64,000 nucleotides of DNA from Arctopsyche grandis. Its lineage: Eukaryota > Arthropoda > Insecta > Trichoptera > Hydropsychidae. Positions 1-12,400 of the stretch are shown here, piece by piece (the stretch's first letter is position 1; every line of letters begins with the position of its first letter). The notes below the pieces were generated by a model, which was given only the letters and a program-made list of their open reading frames with translations, did not search any database and was not told where the DNA came from. The DNA lies in NCBI RefSeq assembly GCF_051622035.1, contig NC_135366.1, forward strand, positions 9,703,001 through 9,767,000, given 5' to 3'. The position numbers were made by a program, and so were the translations under genes.

Positions 1-55
1 ATCAAAAGTTTCAAATTGAAAAACATATATTTATAAATATATTTAAATAAATTAC

Positions 56-681
56 CTGCTTATCATCACATCCTTCTTTACAAGCATCCAATCATATTTG
101 TCTCTTTTTGTTGTCCACAAAAAGTCCACGGGTTGGTGATCCAAAAACTTGTTTAATATTGCTTTTTCACATTTGAGCTTTAATAATTTTTCAGATTCAC
201 TTAAACTTTTTGAAGTTGTGTCATTCGTAGATAGCTCAGAGCTCAGATTATACATTTGATGTATGCGCGGTTTTGAGGAGTCGATTTTTTCCACCCAGCC
301 TCTTTCCAGTAATGCGTGTCTTATGGCAGGAAAACCTCCTCCTTTTATCAAAAATACTTTCTTCTCTTTTCCTGCAGTTTCCGCCATTTTTCTGAGTTCT
401 TTCCAACGTTCGCTACTAACCCATGGCTTGTACTGCTTCGGGCCCTCAGAAGGATTAGTTTCTGAAAATGTATTCTTTTCAACGAGGTTGTTCTTTAATG
501 AAAAGTATTTTTTAACAATTTCCCGTAGTCTTCTACCTGGACTGAGTTTTCTCGTCGAAAAAGAATGAGCACTATGCGGTCTGCCATTTCTCTTCTGGAC
601 GTTTTCTTTCGCTGGTTCATTTTTGTCATCTTGCATAGCGGACGTTATAGCCATGTGAATCTTCACCACGTCCACGTCCAT
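56..681 (-). CDS. TTLL3: TTLL3/TTLL8-like tubulin glycylase, first coding exon (partial gene)
   Basis: The exon encodes the N-terminal ~208 residues of a tubulin tyrosine ligase-like protein. The family ligates glycine onto glutamate side chains of tubulin in axonemal and stable microtubules. What I recognise is the block WKELRKMAETAGKEKKVF, then a FPAIRHALLERGWVEK segment, and near the end VDFLWTTKRDKYDW, which match the pre-ATP-grasp region of TTLL3/TTLL8. The catalytic core is not in the window. The start at 681 has an in-frame TGA two codons upstream, so it is the real initiator of this exon. The open frame ends in AGCAG followed by GTAAT, a splice donor at 55/54, so the gene continues off the left edge. 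It runs divergently from GckIII, about 2.7 kb away. The assignment to TTLL3 rather than TTLL8 or an insect TTLL3A/3B paralogue is not resolved. Confidence 0.8.
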
Positions 682-1161
682 CGGTCATGGTATTCCGATA
701 CACTTTGCAAAAATCATGGCGACTCAAAAATCATGGAGCAACCCGACTCACGACATATTCGCGAAGGAATCGCCGCCAAACTGGAGCGCCCCTGCTCTAA
801 AAATACGTCCGCCAAAGTGCAATAACCCAGTTTTAATTCAGGGTAGCCGGTGAAAGCATTTCCCCACACCCCCGACACGAAAGTTTTGTGCATTTCCCCA
901 CCTGGTACCGTGACGTCATATCCCTATGAACTACCGACGGAAGCCTTCGTTGTTTCAGCGGATTTCAGTATAATTGTGTGGCTATTTCCACGATTTCAGT
1001 CGCGTGCTTGGAATTTCAGATAGCATTGCAACGATCATTCGAAGTCGCCGTTTTTGGAGTACATATATAGGTAGTATACGATGTTATCGCGATGATGCCT
1101 GACCTAATAAAAAAAGAAGAACCGCCCCCAATCTCAAAAGTGTTCTGTTATCCAAACTTAC
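682..1161. other. Upstream region of the TTLL3-like gene
   Basis: This is 480 bases without a recognised gene. The part next to the TTLL start (about 720-960) is richer in G+C than the surroundings, which fits a 5' UTR and proximal promoter on the minus strand. No TATA box stands out. Short open frames here look like chance. Confidence 0.3.
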
Positions 1162-1323
1162 GCACGAGCGTGTCCATTTGTCATACGTCAATTTCAGAAT
1201 AAATAATTGAATCATTATAAACATGCACAGAAGATTTGGAAGAATAAGAATAAGTCTGTTTGATGTCACTCGCTCAATAGTGTCATTTCCTGTTTTCACT
1301 TCAGTTAAACACCGTTTCAGATT
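1162..1323 (-). CDS. Possible orphan coding exon with a membrane segment
   Basis: On the minus strand a pyrimidine-rich stretch ending in TTTCAG precedes 1323, and a consensus GTAAGT donor follows 1162. The 162 bases between are open in one frame as exactly 54 codons (phase 0 in and out). They encode a basic/polar start followed by a hydrophobic run (LILILPNLLCMFIMIQLFIL) that could cross a membrane. I do not recognise the protein and see no neighbouring exon, since the sequence upstream is transposon debris. It could be an exon of an unrecognised gene, a relic of one, or chance. Confidence 0.25.
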
Positions 1324-1492
1324 CTGAAATCAAAATACACACATACATACATATCATGACAATAATATGATAAAAAAAGTAAACACGAAAAAGAATATGA
1401 CGTAAGAGTAAATAAAGGTAAAAAAGAACAAAAATAAAATTGCCTGGCACGGTAACATAATAACTAAGAGAAAATAAAAATATAGAAAAGAT

Positions 1493-1805
1493 ATTTATTT
1501 ATTTTATTTATTTATATATATTTTAGCTATCAAGCTAATTTAAAAATACATCTTAATTATTATACTTAACTCTAAAATTTATAATTAACTTATATGTACT
1601 GTCCCTCACAGAGGTGTCTCTTCGCACCTCGCAGGAATGCATCCATGTTTTTAGCAGACCTGATGCACTCAGTGAGGGCATTATACATGAGCACACCTCT
1701 GTGAAAAACACCCCCAGCCGTCTTATTCTTTCTTACTCTACTTACAACTAGTTTGTCCTTATTTCTAGTATAAAAACTATGTTTATCTCTATTCCTTATT
1801 ATATA
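1493..1805 (-). mobile_element. LINE 3' end (CR1/Jockey-like), truncated
   Basis: The minus strand from about 1797 down to a stop at 1590 reads as the C-terminus of a LINE reverse transcriptase. It has a RNRDKHSFYTRNKDKLVV stretch, then HRGVLMYNALTECI, and a basic end. After the stop comes a short AT-rich 3' region and an (AAAT)n-type tail at about 1493-1520, as expected for target-primed insertion. No frameshift is seen in this 3' piece, but it is far too short to be active. Confidence 0.65.
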
Positions 1806-1806
1806 A

Positions 1807-1925
1807 TAGCCAGCAGCGTGGCTCGGTCGTTAAGCTTCTGCTTAACACTGAGAGGCGCCGAGTTCGATCCCTTGAGCTGACCTCGATTGAAAAGAATTTT
1901 TCTGAGTATATCTGTAATGCTGTAA
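1807..1925 (+). repeat. tRNA-derived SINE, family A, 5' part
   Basis: This has an A-box-like TGGCTCGGTCGTTAAGC followed by a B-box-like GTTCGATCCC. Then comes the family body (ACCTCGATTGAAAAGAAT, TCTGAGTATATCTGTAATGC). The copy stops abruptly and continues directly into a MULE-like MITE. It matches the heads of the copies at 24288, 33498 and 40554. Confidence 0.8.
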
Positions 1926-1930
1926 TCGGT

Positions 1931-2133
1931 CATCGGTAAACGGATTATTTTCGTTGTCACGAAAATCGCAAATAGGATATAGGAAAATCGCAAATAGGAT
2001 AGGGCAAAATCTGGCACTCGAGTTCTCATAAGTATGATAATTCGCATGGATGGAAATTTTGGATGTCAGATGTTTCGCGATCGAGAATTTAGTCACGTGT
2101 GCGAGATCGCCTTGTGCGGAATAATCACTGAAC
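1931..2133. mobile_element. MULE-like MITE, family M copy 1
   Basis: It begins GGTAAACGGATTATTTTCG and ends GCGGAATAATCACTGAACC, the same ends as the copies at 2814 and 55723. The interior carries the family motif GGCACTCGAGTTCTC. No clean target-site duplication is visible, because the left side abuts a broken SINE. Confidence 0.6.
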
Positions 2134-2369
2134 CATGTTTTTCGATACTACATGTACATATGTATATTTTGTGTACGTTTATAAAATTTTACCTATTTGA
2201 GATATAAATACATAAATGAATCGAAACGCATTAAGTGCTGAAGTCGTTCGATCCAATTGCATACATATATAGTTTCATCTACATATACTTGATGAATCCA
2301 TAAGTCATCATAAGCAATAAAATAAAAAAAAAGTACCTCGTAGTATTTGTTCGATGTTTTAGGTAATTG

Positions 2370-2738
2370 GATTGTGATCGCCCAAAACACAACTTTTACC
2401 ATGAAAACCGCGAATACGGAATATTTGGCACTCGAGTTTTCGTAAGTATGATAGTTATCGGGTAATTAGATTATTAGTCACATTGCGGTGGTCACAAAGA
2501 TAATTTTTGCCATTAAAATCACGAATATGCAATATTTGGCACTCAAGTTCTCGTTAGTATGATGGACTTTTCGGCTGCCAGATGTTCCGTTATAGAGATT
2601 TTAGTGACTTTGTGACCAGTTATCACCGAACCAGTTATCGTTAGTATGAAGGACTTTTCGGCTGCCAGATTTTCCGTTATAGAGATTTTAGTGACTTTTG
2701 GCCGAGAGCTTTGTGGGCAATGATGACCGAACCATGTT
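2370..2738. mobile_element. Composite of MULE-like MITE fragments, partly tandem
   Basis: Two or three overlapping pieces of the same family lie head to tail. GGCACTCGAGTT and GGCACTCAAGTT motifs recur. A block GTATGATGGACTTTTCGGCT followed by GCCAGATGTTCCGTTATAG appears twice (about 2557 and 2645), so part of the element was duplicated in place. Confidence 0.6.
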
Positions 2739-2813
2739 CGAATGAATAATAAAATAAATTTGATAAGATTTGAGCTCTGGGGTATTTTTTCTACAAAAAT
2801 ACATTGAATATAC

Positions 2814-2987
2814 GATAAACGGACTATTCCGCAAAAAGTGATCTCGCGTAAGTCACTAAAATCTCGGAACATCTGGTACTCGAGTTCTCGTTAATACAAT
2901 ATAGATTGATGGAACTTTTAGGTGCCAGATGTTCTGTAATCGTGAAGTCTTGCATGGGATCGCTTTTTGCGGAATAATCACCGAACC
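2814..2987. mobile_element. MULE-like MITE, family M copy with perfect 9-bp TSD
   Basis: The 174-bp element begins GATAAACGGACTATTCCGC and ends GCGGAATAATCACCGAACC, and its arms fold on each other along most of its length. It is flanked on both sides by the 9-base duplication TGAATATAC (2805-2813 and 2988-2996). Long inverted repeats plus a 9-bp duplication are the hallmark of Mutator-like elements. It carries no coding sequence. Confidence 0.8.
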
Positions 2988-3234
2988 TGAATATACATAA
3001 TATGTAGGTAGTTATGGTAGTGTCAAAGTGGGCGATGGATAACTTGATTTGTATACGAGAACATTCATTGTCGAAAAACATATTTTATTATGAAAAAAAT
3101 ATGTTAGATTTCGATTACCATCATAAGCCTTCGATTTCGACTCGAATCTAATCAAAAAGCATATAGAATAAAATCGAGTTTGATCGAATCGCACAAGTAA
3201 ATATAGATTTGAAACGTCAAATAGCAGAGTCGAA

Positions 3235-3431
3235 GGTGGCCGTAAAGCGACCGAGTTGGAGCCGAATGTGTCGGTGCGGCAACTGGCAACACTAGTGTTG
3301 TTCTCGGCTGACATCGGAGCAAGATGGCGGCGGTGGACCGGCGCGCCGCCCCCACGTGACGCGGCCGCTGCGCCCCTCGCCCGCCCCCCCGCCCCCCGCC
3401 GCCCGCCGAGCGCTCCTCGCAGCCACGAGGG
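3235..3431 (+). promoter_or_regulatory. GC-rich promoter / 5' UTR of GckIII exon 1A
   Basis: This is an abrupt switch from AT-rich DNA to GC- and CpG-rich DNA just upstream of the short first exon. It contains an E-box-type CCCACGTGACG at about 3351 and an AAGATGGCGGC motif (YY1/Pho-like, or a start-codon context) at 3321. No TATA box is seen, consistent with a housekeeping-type promoter. Confidence 0.5.
3324..3359 (+). promoter_or_regulatory. Short upstream ORF before GckIII exon 1A
   Basis: An ATG in good context (AAGATGG) opens an 11-codon frame ending in TGA at 3357-3359, 72 bases before the GckIII start at 3432. If the transcript begins upstream of 3324, this uORF could lower translation of isoform A. 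Isoform B would escape it. Confidence 0.4.
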
Positions 3432-3446
3432 ATGGCCTTCAACGAG
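3432..3446 (+). CDS. GckIII: GckIII exon 1A, five codons (MAFNE)
   Basis: The ATG at 3432 has a purine at -3 and G at +4. Five codons later a GTCAGT donor follows in phase 0, which joins to exon 2 as [13 protein letters not shown]. Short unconserved N-termini directly before the VDPE motif are normal for this kinase class. The exon is too short to find by ORF length; it is supported by promoter context, phase and position. Confidence 0.6.
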
Positions 3447-6400
3447 GTCAGTCCCGTCGCCCCTCGCCCCTCGCCCCTCGCCCCACCCCCTACCCCCCGC
3501 CCGCCTCCGCCCCTCCACCGCTGCGACATCTCTCGCGCCGCACGTCTTGTCAATCTGAATGTGGTGTCAGTGTAACGGGCATGCTCGGTCGACCGGTACT
3601 CTCGATGCCTGCGTCACTGAGCACTGGCCACTGGCCACTGGGCACTGCTGCGCCAACAGGAGTGAGTGAACGCGTGGGAAAATGTTTCAGTGCAAAACAA
3701 TACGTGCGTTTCGCATTTTCCGACGTGCACTTTCATTGTGTGTTTGTCGCGCCGAGTGCTAAGTGCGTCAGCGGTCAGCAGTCATCAGTCAGTCGTGTGT
3801 GACCTGCGACTTGCGAGTGGACCCTTCGTCCCTGCCCTCTACCCTCTACCCTCTACTCTTTCTACCCCCTCGATACGACCTTGCGAGTCGGGTCGGGTCG
3901 TTCAGATCAGATCAGACCAGTTCAGTTCGGTGGTAGGAATGCGCGTTGGCTGCCGGTTGCGCAGTTGCGGTCTGTCGAGATCCGGATGAACCGTTATGAT
4001 ATGGGTGTGTTACGACACCGGAGACTGGCCGTAGCCGTAGCTGACGCTGACGCTGACGATTCATCTCTCCGACTGAGAACTCTACAATCGTCATCAACTT
4101 GGTCCACCTCCATCTGTCAATTCGTACATCGCGCCAACTGTCAAATTTGAAATCGCCTCTATTTTGTTTTATTTTATTTCAAATTTTCTTTCGTAATTCA
4201 AATAATATACCCAAATCGAAACAAAAGATAAACGTCATGTAACATATGGAGTCGAGTATGATCGATGTTATGACAAACGTCCTCGATTCATTCATTATTT
4301 ACAGATAATATAAAATCAAAAACCATTGTAATTAACATCTGTAATGTTTCCTATATATATATATATACACACATTTCCTCCACGTGTGGTTAATAATTGT
4401 TTCCATAACGACGAATGTTTGCATTCTGTCCTAACCCCCCCCCCCCCCCCCATACAATTCAGGTTGAAGTCGATCTTCAAACTTTGCACCGAATGATGAA
4501 TTAATTTGTTTAAATTTTATATTTCATGTTTGACTATATTTTTCTTTATCTATTATCTGCCTCCATATATCGCACATTTGTTATCGATTGTAATATAAGA
4601 TATGAAGGAATACTTGGAAATCTATAAAATTCTATATTACAAACATACGTAGACATATGAATATGTGATTTTTTTTATTCATGAAACATTTGAAAATGCT
4701 ATGAATTTTTCCATTGGCCGTTTTATAACACACCATGTTGGTATAATTTGATAGAATTGAAAATATAAATTTTGATAAAATGATAAATAGAAGTGATTAT
4801 TTTTTTTTTATCCTTAGATTACAAAATGTCTTTTGCCGAATTTTTAGATGTGACACTGTTATCGCAAATGAACTATATTTACTATCAATAAACATGAAAT
4901 TAATGCATATTATCGATAAATTATCATACACAATAAACATATGTTTTAACTCCAGTGATTTCATCAAGTCATAGCTACATGATAAACGTGTACTAAAGAT
5001 ATTCGATATTCCATTCCAAAAATGTATAATATCATTAACCAGCAGAATAGACTAGTGGTTAGCATATATGTAATGCTTTGAACAGATTGGTCATGGGTTC
5101 AAATCCCACCAGTTACTACTGGCCAGACCTTGGATTTCTGACTCCAGGTTGATCGTTTCCTGTAAGAGTTTGCCAGTTTATCTGATTTTCATTGAAACGG
5201 TTCCAACAAATTGGCATCCTTACCCATTTTCTCGATCTTGAATTGTATAAAATACTGCAAATTTACAAATTTGACCATAAATGTCTATTTGGATGTTAAT
5301 TGATGTGTACTTACTTTGTATAATACTAGTATCAAATGTACAATATTTCTGGTCAGGAAGGGGCATTGGGGCTACCTGTTGGGCCTTTCTGGTATAAATA
5401 AAAAAAAACTACACTAGTATTAAATTCAAACTTTTGATTGCATATGTTTATATTGTATGATATGTATATCAAGTTTCTTTTTTTTATTTTCCATACATAT
5501 AATGAGCTCAACCTTCAAACTACTCAAAGTTACAAACGTGGATAGTACCAATTGATATCTAATGAAAGTTGTCTTAGTCGAATTTATCAATGTCGTAGAA
5601 ACATATTGACACATTCCGTGGATGTATTTTTGTATTTATTTTTAAAATGTTACTTTTTTTTATTACTGGATAGCATTTTGATGAGCCTTCCATCGATTTT
5701 GAGTCGAAATGAAAATAGACGCACATTCCAAACGACATACCGGTTTTGCCAGCCTTGCGGATATTTATTAAATCTTCAACGTGTTAATCATTATTTTATT
5801 AGTACAAATATGCGATTTGCGTGCAAATTTGCGCTCTCGGTCGACCTCAAATTGCACACAAAAATAAAAAAATAAAGAGAACAAACAATATAATCGATTT
5901 CCGAGTACATACGCACATATTTGAACCCGTAAGTCTAGCTAAGAACTAAATAAAAGAAAAAGGAGTCTGAGAGGCCGTCGCCCTGGACCTGGAGACCGTC
6001 TGCTCTCATCCTACGTCCCCCAGGAGGTCGTCATCCTGAAATACCCATGTACTATCGAGTCAATTCGTTTCACTGGGCGTTTTAACGATCTGCATTATTC
6101 ATAGGTGAATTCCCCAATCACCTTTCTAGGAACGATCTCGAAGGTGTTTTTACCTGGATTGATTGTGGTTTTTATTATTCATTTTACCTGGATGCTGGCG
6201 GTCAGCGTGGCGCTCCCTCGACGTGTTTTTTTTGTGTGTCTTCTAAACATGTCAATTTTCAAATTCGACTCACGTTCCAATTTAATCCAATGGAGAATAA
6301 CGTGTACGTGAACTCTTCTAGGTCATGGCCTCGTCGACCTTGACAATGTGTCGAATTTTATTCAAATATTGTACGTATTTTGTGTGTCGCATCTGCGCCG

Positions 6401-9400
6401 AATTTGTACGTAAATTTTGCCAAATTTCAAATACCTGTCTCAAATACACAGGTAGTGTGCTCTTCTCACACGCGCAATTTTTATTATGCATAGTTATCGT
6501 ATTACGCACGAACGCGTCATAGTGTTTTCGTATTTGGTATTTGCTTAACACTTCATTTCCAATATTGAGGTAAAAAATATACACGGCTGTGAATATGGTG
6601 AGGCATTAAAATGGAAATGTACATATTTTTGTATGATGTTATCGATTTTAAATTAAAAAAAAAAAACATCACTTTTAAAATAGCTTTTTGCTCGTGGGTA
6701 ATAAAAGTCCTTGCGGTGGGAAATATTTATTGATTGAAGATCATTAATTCGATCACACAAACGGCTCAAATGGAATTACATATTAACGATGACGAAAATC
6801 ACCTTAAATTTCTTATGAAAGTTCTAAAAAATTTTCAATTAACCTATTGTTATAAAAATGATTAGTTACTTTTTACTCAAATTAAGATTGAACCATTCGT
6901 GAAAACTCTACCAAATGAATAAATTTGAATAACATTTTCGTAATCAATAAGTCTAATCTGAGTGAGAATTTTCTATAGGCTGAAATATTACTTTTTTGAT
7001 GGAGGAGTAATCAAATTATTTGAACAGTTCCATTTGTATTCTTTTAATCCACGTACGTATGTACAGCTGTAGACAAATGTGTTAGGCCACTTCTAAAAAT
7101 ATGTTTTTGACCTCGGAGGGTAGTGGTTTCTTTCTGACCCTACAACCCCATAATCCAGCTTCTAGTCTGACGAGTGATACACGTCTTTTCACGGGTTTCG
7201 AAGAAAATTTAAAATTTCATTCTCTTTCCACTTTTCCAACTTGCTCCGATGGTCCGTTCATTTGGGATTTTAAAATACGTGGTTATTTAAATAACACGTT
7301 GGAAATCTTGACACGGTGTTCTATTCCTTATTATTCCCGTTTTTGATGGATTTTTATAGAATCAATCTCACTGTATTCTACAAATGTCGTTTGGACCGCA
7401 CCGTTTGGAAATTTTTATCTATCCCGCAGTGGTGTGCCGTGGAAATCTCCCTGTTTTTGTCGTATCCTGACAATTTACCTTGTATCCTGCACGTAAGTAG
7501 TATAGCTGTTCGACAAAAATAAGAAAAAAGAGATTTTCAAAGCACACCACTGCTATCCCGACCCTTGACAATTTATTAAAACTATCTGAACCCTGTTCCT
7601 TTCACTTCTCAATAAAATAAGGCGCACTTAATTTAAAAAAAGTCACGAAACCACTTCTCTAAAGACTATTTGTGTTAAAATTAGAGCTGTGGAGTCGGTT
7701 AAAAATTTACTGACTTCGATATAATTATCTCATGATTCAACTCCGACTCCAACTTGAATGATTTTTTTTGCCTACGTATAAAATTGTTAGTATAGTAATG
7801 ACGATTTTTTAAATATAAAAATTAAAGAAATTTAAAAAATCACTAAAAATTTGAATTTTGAAAACGAGTAGGTATAAATAAAAAGTAAGTATACCAAAAG
7901 TACAATTCAACGATTTTGTATATAATGTAATTTAAATTCACAATTTTTACATAGTAATTTTTAAAATTCAATGTATTAGTGGATTTAATTAAATAAAGTT
8001 AGATATTTTAGTTGACACATACCGTAATACCATTAATTATAGGAAATAATAAAAACGCAGTCGGAGTCGGTCGATTTTTACATACCTCCTTTACGTTTCA
8101 CATGGCTTTCTTGTCAGTGGTCATTTTTATCTCTTATCCGATCGTTTTCATACTTTGCCATATTGCTCATTTTGGTCATCAATACACGTTAATGTATCGT
8201 CTGCCATTACGTTGGAGATAAAATATCGTATACAACGCGTTTTAAACACGCGGAAAGTAAATCTCGCTGACGTTTAAGGGCGGTTTCAGACTAGCGTATT
8301 TTTCTGCGCGTATATCGTCGTTTCGGCATACGCGCTTACACGCGCGCTACATTTCGCGCTTCAAAAAACCGGACTCGCGTACACGGGCTTATTCCAGCGT
8401 GTTCGCTCCAACCGGTAGTGGTGATTTAGTATCAACATGGATAATACGAGCTTATAAGCGCGTCTACGCTCGTACGAGTTGCGCGTATGGAAAACGACGC
8501 GCCTATACGCGCCTACGTGCATTTCAAAAAACGAGATTATACGCGCGTATAAAACGCTAGTCTGAAACCGCCCTAACAAGCGTTGTTTAACAAGGCGTAA
8601 ACTGTTCGCCATGACACGGCCTTATCAATTTAAATTGTTTAAACGCCTATAATTCACTCTATATTTTATGAAATTTGCTCTATTGGTTCTCGTTATCTAT
8701 AATATATAAATATTTATAGTTTTAACTCTCATATGTATATATAAATTTCAAATTTGGCATGTAGCTTATTGTAGGGTAATACACGATATATATTGATTTA
8801 TGGCCAAATATGTCAAATCTGACATTTCACGGCTTAAAAGTATATCTCTTCACGGAGTTTTATCTGCGAGTTAAGTATTCAATAAGAAGTTATGTTGTAT
8901 CTAATTGTTAATATGATTTACAATAAGCTTACATACATTTAGTTTTTTACAATAAGCTTATTAACGACACCAACTCCACAGCCCTGGTTAAAAAAGATAA
9001 TTTCGTATTTTTTAAATAATAACTTATTATTTTATTAATAAAATAAGCAACCCAAGGAAGAGAAAGTAGGGTTGAACAATAGACGAATTCCTAATAAGTT
9101 ATTAGGAATTCGTCTTATCGATATTCGTTATTAGTAATAACTAAGATGCGATGCAGGTAGTGGTTGTTTCAAATACCCGGGTATTTTCGGTCAGAAGCAT
9201 TTTTTGTCAAAAGCAAGTGGCCTAACACATTTGTCCGCGACTGTACGTATGTATTTTTATTCTCGATACGTACTGTAATTAATAAAATTCGTGTCTTTAT
9301 AACATTTGCGTCGCGTCATTAGAGTAATGGCCCTAATGCAGATTTAATTGCCGGTTGTATCTTTTTCTGTTTCGTTGTTGTTTTTAATTCGGTTTCGTAT

Positions 9401-12400
9401 TGTTATTTTCGGCGGCTTTGCTTTCCACATTATCACCTTATATAAACTAATACATGCATACATACATACGAATTCGAAATTCAGTGCGTTGTATGTAGTA
9501 TGTATGTATGAGATAAACTAGTTTTATTCATAGTATTTGATCTACGATCTCTGATTTGTCGACGTATAAAGCTCACCTACGTATGCCAGCGTTTAGCATG
9601 ACAATACGAAAACTTCACACGCCCACGTCGCTGTCGAACGCAGATTTATTTCAATCTCGGTCCATGTCCGTGTTGGGCTTTAACGTCATTCGCCTGAATG
9701 TAGGCAACAAATGTAAAAGTCTTCCGATCGATATGTACGCATTCGGCACCGGGATGCGTACACCCAGTCTCCGCAAGATCGGCTCGGAAGGAATTATCTG
9801 CTGGAAACGAATTAATCCCGGTAAATTAAGGTCTGGGATTTGTGCCCATCTCTAATCTTAAGTAACGTGTAATGTTCCGGAATGGAATTGTACCGAATGA
9901 ACGAGGCTCTCGTTTCGCTGCCGAAATCTCTCTCCGGCATGCCATCGCTTATCTCTCGCATGCTCGACTCTATTATCTCTCTTTTATTATTGTTATTTTT
10001 AATTAAGTATATATTCGTGTAACGCTTGTAAATGATTATTATGATTAATATCGATATTAGTTTATCGTGTAAATACTTTTTTGATGTATGTCGATTGACT
10101 AAACTGCAAAAAATATACCCACTCATATATAATAATATATATATGTAATGTTCACAATTGTATCGTACTCGTGTAATCCGCCAGATTGTGTCTCGAACAC
10201 ACTCGCTTAATCCGATTATAACATTTAAGTTTTGAAATCGATAAAATTAGGTTGAATATTGAAAATTTTTCCGATTCGAGATGTGTGTATATTATATGTA
10301 TGTATATTTTGAGTGTGATTCGACCTTGACCAGTTTTGTGCTACGTGCCTGAGTGCTAAATTAGAGCGATTACATCTGTACAGGTGCTTTGAGAAATGGC
10401 TCTTGTTACGTTGCCCCGACGAATTCTTCCATATATGAAAATGAACGGCTTTTTTTATTATTAAATCCTTTTTATTATTATTACATATGCATATTGTGTG
10501 TTTTTTTTTTTTGCTTTGTTAATTTGTATGAATTTTTCTTTGTTGCAGGTAAGTCGAATTGAGTGAGAGTCTGTCGCCTGCCTTCGCATTTATAAAAATT
10601 CATCATATCGTTACAATGATTCTGTTTTCCAATAACGTAAGTAAAGACTTGAACGCATTGCTTTCTTTCGTGTTGCATTATTCATTTTGTTGCACAATTA
10701 TTGGATGAAAGTATGCATGTTCGTGTAAATTCGAGTGACTGTTTCTGTCACAATTGCATTTGGAATGTCGTTTGCTTTATTATACGGACCGTTCAAAATT
10801 TTAACTTTCGAAAACTTGAAACTATAGATCTGTATATTGCGTACAAGCTGTAGTGAGGTTCGACTTGACTTTGGTTCGCTTGTTTACTTATCGTAATAGA
10901 TACAGTTTGTTCAGAAAGAAATGTGTTATGCCTAATTACGTATTCGTATTTCAGTCACCTTGAAAGTAAGAGGACAATTGATCATTCCGCCAATTGTCAA
11001 ACTTCTGAAACAACTGCAATGAACGGCCTAACCCAGTCGTACAAAATATCTACTTATATTTAGTCTATTATATTTATTATTATAAATATTCAATTGAACA
11101 TACTTAATAACATTACTATTATATAACTCAATTATATTCAATTTAGTTTATATTATTCAGCAATGTACGTCAACAGCTCGGCACAAAATTGCACGGAAAA
11201 GACCTCTTCTTGTCATACTATACAGCACCGCATGTTTTCGGTACGTTCATACTTGTTTTGGACGAGTGCAAGGTAAAATCGGCTTGGTACGGGTGCACTC
11301 GCCACTCGTCACGTCATGCGTGTATATTTCCATAGTGGCCGAAGAAAACCGGTTCTGCTTGATACGTTTCGATCACATGTACTGCTGTATAATATGTCGG
11401 TTTGCGCTGATACGAATACGCCACGTACATATTATGGAATATATAGAATGTACTAAATGTGCTAGTATACACGAACCTTTAAGGCGTAAACACTCTGAAT
11501 CGTACGTCATGCATGTGCTCGTGGTTTCCAGCTGGGATGGGCGTTTCTTCAGGTCATTATTAATTCGAACGATCTTATTATTTCGACAAGTTTCTCCTAC
11601 ATTTCTTCAAATATGGGAATCTCCGTTATCGATCACTGTCGATACAAATATAAAATATCACCGAAAACACTCCAGGGGATGATTTTTGGGTCGAGTGCTA
11701 TAACTTAGATCAGGCGTTCTAGCGTTTTTTTTATACAAAATGTGCTAAAAGTATCTAACCTTTATTGTTGTTTAGTATTTTTTCAATTTTTCCGAATAAT
11801 AACTGTGTTGTTTGCACTCGCGAACTTCTTCAGGGCTCGATTACATGTAGTTATTTTCAGGGATGTGGAGTCGAAGTCGGAGTCGTAAAAAATCAACCGA
11901 CTCTGACTCCTTTTTTTTTATTATTTTCTTTAATTAATAGTATTACAGTATGTGTCAACTAGTCTCCAATTTTAATGAATTAAATCTACTACAAAATTGA
12001 TATTTAATAATAAAATCGACTGTTTCCTCCATCGGGTACTTTTTACAAACCTCCTTTACGTTTCACTTACTATTACAATTAAGAGGACTTTTTTATATCT
12101 CTTATCTTTTTTATTCACATTTTTTTTTATTAAATTACTAAAACTATTTAAATTGCTGTCAAAGTAGGTAAATTTTGAACCCAATCCACAGCCCTGGTTA
12201 TTTTCTAAATTCTTCCGCATTTGTTTGACGTTTGAAAATTGTCAGTTGTTGGTTGGTTAATTGCGATTATACTGCAATAATTTAATGATCGCGTATGCAT
12301 ATTTCATGATGTTTATTTGAATTTTACCATCTGAAACACCTTGTACAACTTTCAATGGATTACAGTTGCGCTTGCTAATTGGATTAATTCGAATTATATT

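Larger units (their letters stand above)
7064..9243. mobile_element. Tc1/mariner-like element, host of three nested insertions
   Basis: The left end CAGCTGTAGACAAATGTGTT and the right end read in reverse (CAGTCGCGGACAAATGTGTT) agree for about 29 bases with four mismatches, continuing into AGGCCACTT on both sides. TA dinucleotides flank both ends (7062-7063, 9244-9245). Subtracting the nested elements leaves about 0.75 kb of original DNA with no recognisable transposase. It is therefore either non-autonomous or badly decayed. Confidence 0.65.

Noticed and set aside
3012..3802. Overlapping Arg/Pro/Gly-rich frames of 100-168 codons on both strands around the GckIII promoter
   Set aside because: GC-rich promoter DNA has few stops. 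The only frame with a splice-consistent role is the 5-codon exon 1A.
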